From positions 102,298 through 166,297 of the forward strand of contig DLMJ01000005.1 in assembly GCA_002479255.1 (NCBI GenBank): 64,000 bases of DNA. The letters are read 5' to 3'. A model generated the notes under the pieces. That model ran no database searches, was not told where the DNA came from, and was given only the letters and a program-made list of their open reading frames with translations. A program made the translations under genes and the position numbers. This stretch comes from Candidatus Binatus soli. Lineage in GTDB: Bacteria; Desulfobacterota; Binatia; Binatales; Binataceae. The first letter of the stretch is position 1; every line of letters begins with the position of its first letter. Of this stretch, positions 59,394 to 64,000 are shown piece after piece.

Positions 59394-60160
59394 AGGCCGG
59401 TCTCCGTGGGGCAGCGACGATCAGCCTGTTAGCGGTTGTCGTTTTTATCCTGAGCTTTCCAGTGATTGCATTCGCAGGACCTCCATATATCACGGATGAT
59501 CCCGAACCCGTCGAATATCAGCACTGGGAGGTTTACTTGGCATCGCTATTCACCAAACAGCCGGGTGCCTGGACCAGCACATCTCCCCACCTGGAAGTGA
59601 ATTGCGGGCCGCTTCCAAACATTCAGCTGCACGTGATCGCGCCGCTGGTCTTCTATGCGCCCAGTGAGGGGAGCAACAGATATGGCTATGGCGATACTGA
59701 GCTTGGTGTCAAGTTTCGCTTCATTCAGGAAGGCGACTGGGTCCCGCAGGTCGGAACGTTTCCGCTGTTAGAAGTGCCGACCGGCTCTCACGCTCGGAAT
59801 CTTGGAAGCGGGCGCCTGCAGACGTTCTTGCCGATATGGCTCCAGAAGAGCATGGGCAAGTGGACCGCTTATGGAGGAGGCGGTTATTGGATCAATCCCG
59901 GCGCGAACAACCGCAATTGGTGGTTCACCGGGTTGGTCATACAGCGTGAGGTTTTGCCAAACCTCACGCCGGGCATAGAGATCTTTCACGGCACCTCGCA
60001 ACAGACAGGTCAGCCGGAGGAGACCGGGTTTAATCTCGGGATGGTGTGGGACCTTAGCGGCACTCAGCACATCATGTTCTCGGCCGGTCCCGCTTTCGGA
60101 GGACCGAACCAACTTCAGGGATATTTCGCTTATCAACTAACCTTTGGACCAAATCCATAA
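59378..60160 (+). CDS. Exported outer-membrane-like protein behind chrA
   Basis: A 260-aa protein with a signal peptide (about 1-32; AVVVFILSFPVIAFAGPP). The mature part begins PPYITDDPEPVEYQHWEVYL, a text often seen in exported proteins annotated as transporter, and consists of alternating strands with YGDTELGVKFRF and FAYQLTF at the end, fitting a beta-barrel. ATG 59378 overlaps the chrA stop; ATG 59390 (ATGA overlap) is equally possible. It may provide the outer-membrane step for chromate, which is inference. Confidence 0.65.
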   Translation: MVRRMKAGLRGAATISLLAVVVFILSFPVIAFAGPPYITDDPEPVEYQHWEVYLASLFTKQPGAWTSTSPHLEVNCGPLPNIQLHVIAPLVFYAPSEGSNRYGYGDTELGVKFRFIQEGDWVPQVGTFPLLEVPTGSHARNLGSGRLQTFLPIWLQKSMGKWTAYGGGGYWINPGANNRNWWFTGLVIQREVLPNLTPGIEIFHGTSQQTGQPEETGFNLGMVWDLSGTQHIMFSAGPAFGGPNQLQGYFAYQLTFGPNP

Positions 60161-60188
60161 CTTGCTGGAGTAACGTTGCGCCCCGAGG

Positions 60189-61247
60189 TCAAGCTTTGGC
60201 AGACCGCTTCAGCGATAGCTTTCTGATGGTGGTCGGAGCTTTGAGCTCAGAGATGTTCGTGTTCCCGGTTTCGTCGACCGCTTGCCAAGTCTTGTCCGGA
60301 TTGTACTCTACCATCTCGGAAGCGATCTGGGCGGTCTGCGGACCCAGGTCCTTTTGATAGATCTGGCCGTCTTGATTGACCACGAAGGTCATCACTCCCG
60401 AGTCCCGATAGCGAACCGGATAAGCGACCAGCGCGAACCCACCCGTCATCTTGCCATCGACGATATAATCTTTGGCGCCGCCCTGCGCAGCGGCCCCTTG
60501 ACGGGTCAACAGCCGGTAAATGTAGCCGTGGAAAGGACGAGGTTGGCCCGCGACACGATGAAGGCGAGGTCCGTAGCCTTCACTGGCGGCTTCGGCTACC
60601 AGTGGACCTAGGGGACTTTCCGGCTGCTCGCCTGACTTGACCTCCCAGTACAGACCGTCCTGCTTCTCGGGGGTGCTTCTGAACTTCTGAGCGTATTGAT
60701 GCGCCGGGTCGCCGTCATGAAGAGCGGCGCGGTATTCCTGCTCGGCTTTGACTATTTCCCCACAGACCTTGATTACATTCAGTTCGTTGAAGCCAATCCG
60801 GCGATATAGAACCTCCTGCTCGCCGTAAGCCGTGTCGAAATACCATTGGCCGCCCTTTTTTTGCAGCGGGATCGCGAGCGGGTAGTTCTCCGCGCCTATG
60901 TATAGCAATACTCGTCCCGAGCCGGTGGCAACGAACCGATGCATCTCATGATATTTCTCGACGAAGCGATCATTGTTTTCCTTGTCAGCAACCCGGTCGC
61001 CGGAGGAGACCAGGTCCTCGGCGGAGGGACCGAAAATCGCCAACATTCCCTGCTTATCGTGTTTCTCTGTAGCCGCGGCCAGCGCATCGGCCGCGGCGGC
61101 GGGCGAACTGAAGGCCTTCTGGCCTGGCTCCTGGGCGGAGCTCGGTTGCGAGGTACCTAGTCCGGTAGCTAGCAAGCCGATGAGTAAGACCTTTAGGATT
61201 AGCCGGCTGATGCCGCTTCCTCGATTATCGTCTCTTGCTTGAAGCAT
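60189..61247 (-). CDS. DUF2950 family exported protein
   Basis: A 352-aa protein with a signal peptide (LILKVLLIGLLATGLGTSQP, cleaved near SSAQE). The mature part has the DUF2950 features: FSSPAAAADALAAATEKHD, YIGAENYPLAIPLQKKGGQW and YRLLTRQG, together with GYGPRLHRVAGQPRPFHGYI. Function is unknown. ATG 61247 was chosen, with AAGGA about 11 bases upstream. It follows the DUF3300 gene on the same strand after 74 bp; the two families are usually encoded together. Confidence 0.85.
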   Translation of the reverse strand: MLQARDDNRGSGISRLILKVLLIGLLATGLGTSQPSSAQEPGQKAFSSPAAAADALAAATEKHDKQGMLAIFGPSAEDLVSSGDRVADKENNDRFVEKYHEMHRFVATGSGRVLLYIGAENYPLAIPLQKKGGQWYFDTAYGEQEVLYRRIGFNELNVIKVCGEIVKAEQEYRAALHDGDPAHQYAQKFRSTPEKQDGLYWEVKSGEQPESPLGPLVAEAASEGYGPRLHRVAGQPRPFHGYIYRLLTRQGAAAQGGAKDYIVDGKMTGGFALVAYPVRYRDSGVMTFVVNQDGQIYQKDLGPQTAQIASEMVEYNPDKTWQAVDETGNTNISELKAPTTIRKLSLKRSAKA

Positions 61248-61321
61248 TGCTCTTTCCTTAGGTGGTAAGCCCTCGTGTCCACAGGGCGCTTTGCGTGGCC
61301 TATCCTCCAAGCCTTCTCCGC

Positions 61322-62572
61322 TCAACGCTTATGACCGGCAGGCGCTGCACGTCCCGCGGCGGAATGAGCCGATGGCGCCGCGCGGGCCGGTGCCCGGCCG
61401 AAGCTGGTCCGACCGCGGGCGCTGGCGGCCACAGCCTCGCGACCTGGTGCGATCCGGGCGAATGCGCTTCTGTTGAGACCGGTTTCCGGAGCCTTGGCGA
61501 AGCCTCGCAAGGGATTGGCCTGCGGCCTGGAGATATTTCGCGTAGCTGGCGCGTTGGACCTGTATGATGGTTTGGCGCCGGCCCCCGGACGGGCTTCGGC
61601 GGCGGCGCCCATCTGGCCTGGCTCGCGGCTTACCGTCTCGCGATTCGCATTGGCCGGACGACTCGCCGACGTGCCGGCTCCTCCGTAGCCTGCCTTGGCG
61701 CCTCCCCGCTGAGCGCCGGTGTAGCCTCCAGCCCCGCGATTGAAGTTACCTCTACCTCCGCGATACCCGCCCCCATAGCCGCCGACAGAGCCAAAGCTGC
61801 TGGTATTCGAGACGTACACATTATTTTGATAAATCACATAATGGTGGTGCCAGTCGGTGTTCCAGTAATTCCATCCCCAAGGCTGGTCTGCGAACAGACC
61901 GACCGCCACTCCGGCCAGGAACCCCAATGCTCCGACGCCAATCAGCTCTCCCATCGAGTATCCGGGATATACTGGGACTGGCGCGCCATATACCGCAAAA
62001 GGATTATACGTCGGAACATAAACCAAATCGGGATTGGCCGGTTCGATCATGACCATGCCATTTTGGTTGACGACTGTTTGTTGAGGTGTGTTCGCCAGGG
62101 TCCCCGCGGCGAGCGCTCTTTGGCGCATCACCTGAACGGCGTTGAGCACATCCTGGGGCTGAGAGTAGTAGGCCTGGCCGAGCGCGGAGGTCCACGACAG
62201 GTTGGTGTTCATATTCGCCAATACCGATGGAAACTGGGTCAGCGCCTTGATGCTGGGATCCCAATCCTGGCTGTCAACGGCCGCGGCCAGGCTGGCCCCG
62301 CTCAATCCGGCGTTTGCGCTCTGCCAGCGGGCCGCTTGGACGACCTCGATTGGATAAGTCGAGCCCGCCAGGATTTGTGCGACCAGTGCGTCCGGATACA
62401 GTGCAATCGGCGCTACCAACTGGTCGAGTTCGTCACTTGAAAGCGGAGCCGGCGCCTCTCCCGGACCTGCTTGCGCCCAGGCCACCGGGAGCGAAGGGCC
62501 GCTTGCGCATAAGACCGCCACGAGACAGCAACTGAGCAGCGACGACCAGCCTTGACGCTTCAGCGTTTTCAT
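61322..62572 (-). CDS. DUF3300 family exported protein
   Basis: A 416-aa protein with a signal peptide (LLSCCLVAVLCASGPSLPVA, cleaved near AWAQA). The N-terminal half is the DUF3300 domain (LVAPIALYPDALVAQILAGS and QDVLNAVQVMRQRA, followed by the VPTYNPFAVYGAP region). Residues about 210-232 form a membrane-like helix, and the C-terminal 180 residues are Gly/Arg/Asn/Ala-rich and disordered. AAAGGAG is six bases before ATG 62572. It is co-oriented with the DUF2950 gene. Role unknown; probably anchored to the envelope. Confidence 0.85.
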   Translation of the reverse strand: MKTLKRQGWSSLLSCCLVAVLCASGPSLPVAWAQAGPGEAPAPLSSDELDQLVAPIALYPDALVAQILAGSTYPIEVVQAARWQSANAGLSGASLAAAVDSQDWDPSIKALTQFPSVLANMNTNLSWTSALGQAYYSQPQDVLNAVQVMRQRALAAGTLANTPQQTVVNQNGMVMIEPANPDLVYVPTYNPFAVYGAPVPVYPGYSMGELIGVGALGFLAGVAVGLFADQPWGWNYWNTDWHHHYVIYQNNVYVSNTSSFGSVGGYGGGYRGGRGNFNRGAGGYTGAQRGGAKAGYGGAGTSASRPANANRETVSREPGQMGAAAEARPGAGAKPSYRSNAPATRNISRPQANPLRGFAKAPETGLNRSAFARIAPGREAVAASARGRTSFGRAPARAAPSAHSAAGRAAPAGHKR

Positions 62573-62745
62573 CAAACGCTCCTTTCGACAGAGCCCAACG
62601 TTTGTGGGATTAATCGAATTGGTAGTTCATCCGGGATTTCCGTTTTCCTCTTCGCTTCTAATCGCCTTGTAGACCAAACGGTCTCCCTCGGCAAGGCTTC
62701 AGCCAGGTTTTGCTCCACGGCCTTTCCAGAGCGGCGCCGGCCCGG

Positions 62746-64000
62746 TTACGGGACGTCGGTGCTCGCGTCGAGATACGCCAGTATCAGTTCATTTACCATC
62801 GATGGATCGAACGAGGCCGCGCCGCCGCCGTACATCGCGCCGCTGCGCGCGGGCGTCGCGGGCGGATTCTTCGCGTATTCGACGCCGGCCGCGATGTCTT
62901 TGACGAAACGCGCCGCCACTCCGGGAAGTGTCTGGAGCAAGGTGACGCACATATGAAAGCCCGCCGGCCGCTGCAGCCCGTTAAGCCGCCATCCACGCCC
63001 CACGAGAAAATCGTTGACGTGGTAGATGTCCACCTTGTCCGACGTAATCCCGATGCAGTAGGTCGGCTTGCCGATAATCTTGAGCTCCGGGATTTTTGCG
63101 ATTCCCGACTTGATCGTGTCCGCCGCCTTCATGATGCGGCGGGTCGCCTTCAGGTAGCCCTCCTCGCCGAGCGTGACCATCGCCGCCCATGTCGATGCGC
63201 TGATTCCCTCCGAGCGGGTGCCCGCCACCGTGGGCGACGCATACAAGCCGCCCGGCCAGTCGGTCATCGCGAAGTACATGTGCCGTCGCAACGCGCGATT
63301 GCGATAGAGCACCACCGACGCGCCCTTCAGCCCATAGCCCCATTTGTGCGTGTCGCAGGACATCGAGGTGACGCCCGGCAGGCGGAAGTCGAACGCCGGA
63401 ACGTCATAGCCGAGCTTTGCGATCCACGGCAGAATGAAGCCGCCGAAGCAGCTATCGACGTGCAGACCGACGCCGGCTTCAAGCGCGAGCTCGGACAACT
63501 TCTCGATCGGATCGATCAGCCCGTGCGGGAAATTCGCCGCCGAGCCCGCGATCGCGATGGTGTTGGGCCCGATGGCGCGCCGCATCGCGTCCACGTCGGC
63601 CAGGTAATCGGCTCCGACCGGCACGCGAATCAGCTTGATGCCGAAAAAGTGCGCGCCCTTGGAAAACGCCGGATGAATCGTATCCGGCGCCACCATCTCG
63701 GGCGCCGTGATTGCGCGCTCGGCACGCCCTTTCTCCCGATACGCCAGCATCGGCAGCATGACGCTCTCGGTGCCGCCCGAAGTGATCGCTCCGCAAACGT
63801 CGGCCTGCGGATCGCTCTCGCGCGCGAGCGCCGCGCCCAGCATCCGCGCGGTCATCGAGATTATCTCGCCCTCGAATTTGGTGCCGCTCGGGCACATGTC
63901 GCGGTGCAGCAGGTTGACGTGCGAGAACAGCGCGAACACGCGGTTGAGGTAGGCAAAGTGCTCCATCCCGCCATGGAAGTAGGTGCCCGAGATCTGGCCG
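62746..64000 (-). CDS. PLP-dependent decarboxylase/sphingosine-1-phosphate lyase-like enzyme (5' end outside the window)
   Basis: At least 418 residues; the frame continues to the window edge, reading GQISGTYFHGGMEHFAYLN before the first internal Met, so the N-terminus is missing. The fold-type I PLP lysine is in SCDTHKWGYGLKG, with TSGGTESVMLPMLAY for phosphate binding and LHVDSCFGGFILPW with the Asp and the following His equivalents. The overall sequence resembles sphingosine-1-phosphate lyase/glutamate decarboxylase group II enzymes. The true substrate is not evident. The 173-bp gap to the DUF3300 gene has no gene. Confidence 0.85.
   Translation of the reverse strand, partial: GQISGTYFHGGMEHFAYLNRVFALFSHVNLLHRDMCPSGTKFEGEIISMTARMLGAALARESDPQADVCGAITSGGTESVMLPMLAYREKGRAERAITAPEMVAPDTIHPAFSKGAHFFGIKLIRVPVGADYLADVDAMRRAIGPNTIAIAGSAANFPHGLIDPIEKLSELALEAGVGLHVDSCFGGFILPWIAKLGYDVPAFDFRLPGVTSMSCDTHKWGYGLKGASVVLYRNRALRRHMYFAMTDWPGGLYASPTVAGTRSEGISASTWAAMVTLGEEGYLKATRRIMKAADTIKSGIAKIPELKIIGKPTYCIGITSDKVDIYHVNDFLVGRGWRLNGLQRPAGFHMCVTLLQTLPGVAARFVKDIAAGVEYAKNPPATPARSGAMYGGGAASFDPSMVNELILAYLDASTDVP

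Noticed and set aside
61350..61760. Repeat array or CRISPR-like signal
   Set aside because: The repetitiveness comes from Gly/Arg/Ala codons in the DUF3300 tail; there are no equal spacers.

Overview
The window is high-GC DNA from a Gram-negative bacterium: it encodes a TolC-type outer-membrane channel, RND pumps, a lipoprotein with a lipobox, and several exported beta-barrel-like proteins. Gene content fits a soil or groundwater proteobacteria-like lineage (Desulfobacterota or Binatota-like is my guess, not shown): acyl-CoA dehydrogenase, a thiolase-like/DUF35 pair, SDR, TetR plus a diiron protein, and bactofilin. No rRNA or CRISPR array was seen; one tRNA gene is present.

Layout. 1-7.2 kb: an SDR (cut by the window edge), a phosphodiesterase with an unusual order of motifs, bactofilin, a CoA-transferase, a stand-alone excisionase-type HTH protein, a class I aminotransferase and a DUF983 protein. 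7.2-15.6 kb: a tightly coupled minus-strand MoxR/DUF58/VWA operon whose genes overlap or nearly touch. 15.7-20.8 kb: an outer-membrane-like protein, a 3-hydroxyisobutyrate dehydrogenase-family enzyme, and a three-gene 2-oxoacid/acetoin dehydrogenase operon (E1 alpha, E1 beta, E2). 20.8-23.2 kb: a lower-GC patch with an unknown 362-aa protein facing a winged-helix plus PD-(D/E)XK nuclease, followed by a stack of palindromes with two 31-bp repeats. 23.2-31.3 kb: an M20 peptidase, a FIST sensor protein, an acyl-CoA dehydrogenase, a Met/His-rich exported protein, a GPH-type MFS transporter, a lipoprotein, then a 710-bp IS1-like element with perfect 18-bp ends and an 8-bp target duplication that carries a DUF1622 membrane gene.

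31.3-42.0 kb: a TetR regulator with a ferritin-like diiron protein, a GNAT enzyme with a ViaA-like VWA protein, the heat-shock operon hrcA-grpE-dnaK-dnaJ, a broken VOC gene, aroE and pyrE. 42.0-46.2 kb: a type III polyketide synthase overlapping an isoprenylcysteine-methyltransferase-like gene (an alkylpyrone-type pair), DUF1614, and a thiolase-like/DUF35 pair.

46.3-60.2 kb starts with tRNA-fMet, followed at once by a decayed transposase and then a heavy-metal region. It holds a CusCBA-type copper/silver efflux operon, a small exported protein, a YHS protein, a two-helix membrane protein, a copper P-type ATPase with YHS and two CPMHP/CxxCGM metal sites, a cusA 3' relic, DoxX, and a PadR-ChrA-outer-membrane operon for chromate. 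The pumps would move metal from the cytoplasm (ATPase, ChrA) and periplasm (CusCBA). 60.2-64 kb: a DUF3300-DUF2950 exported pair and the 3' part of a PLP-dependent decarboxylase/lyase.
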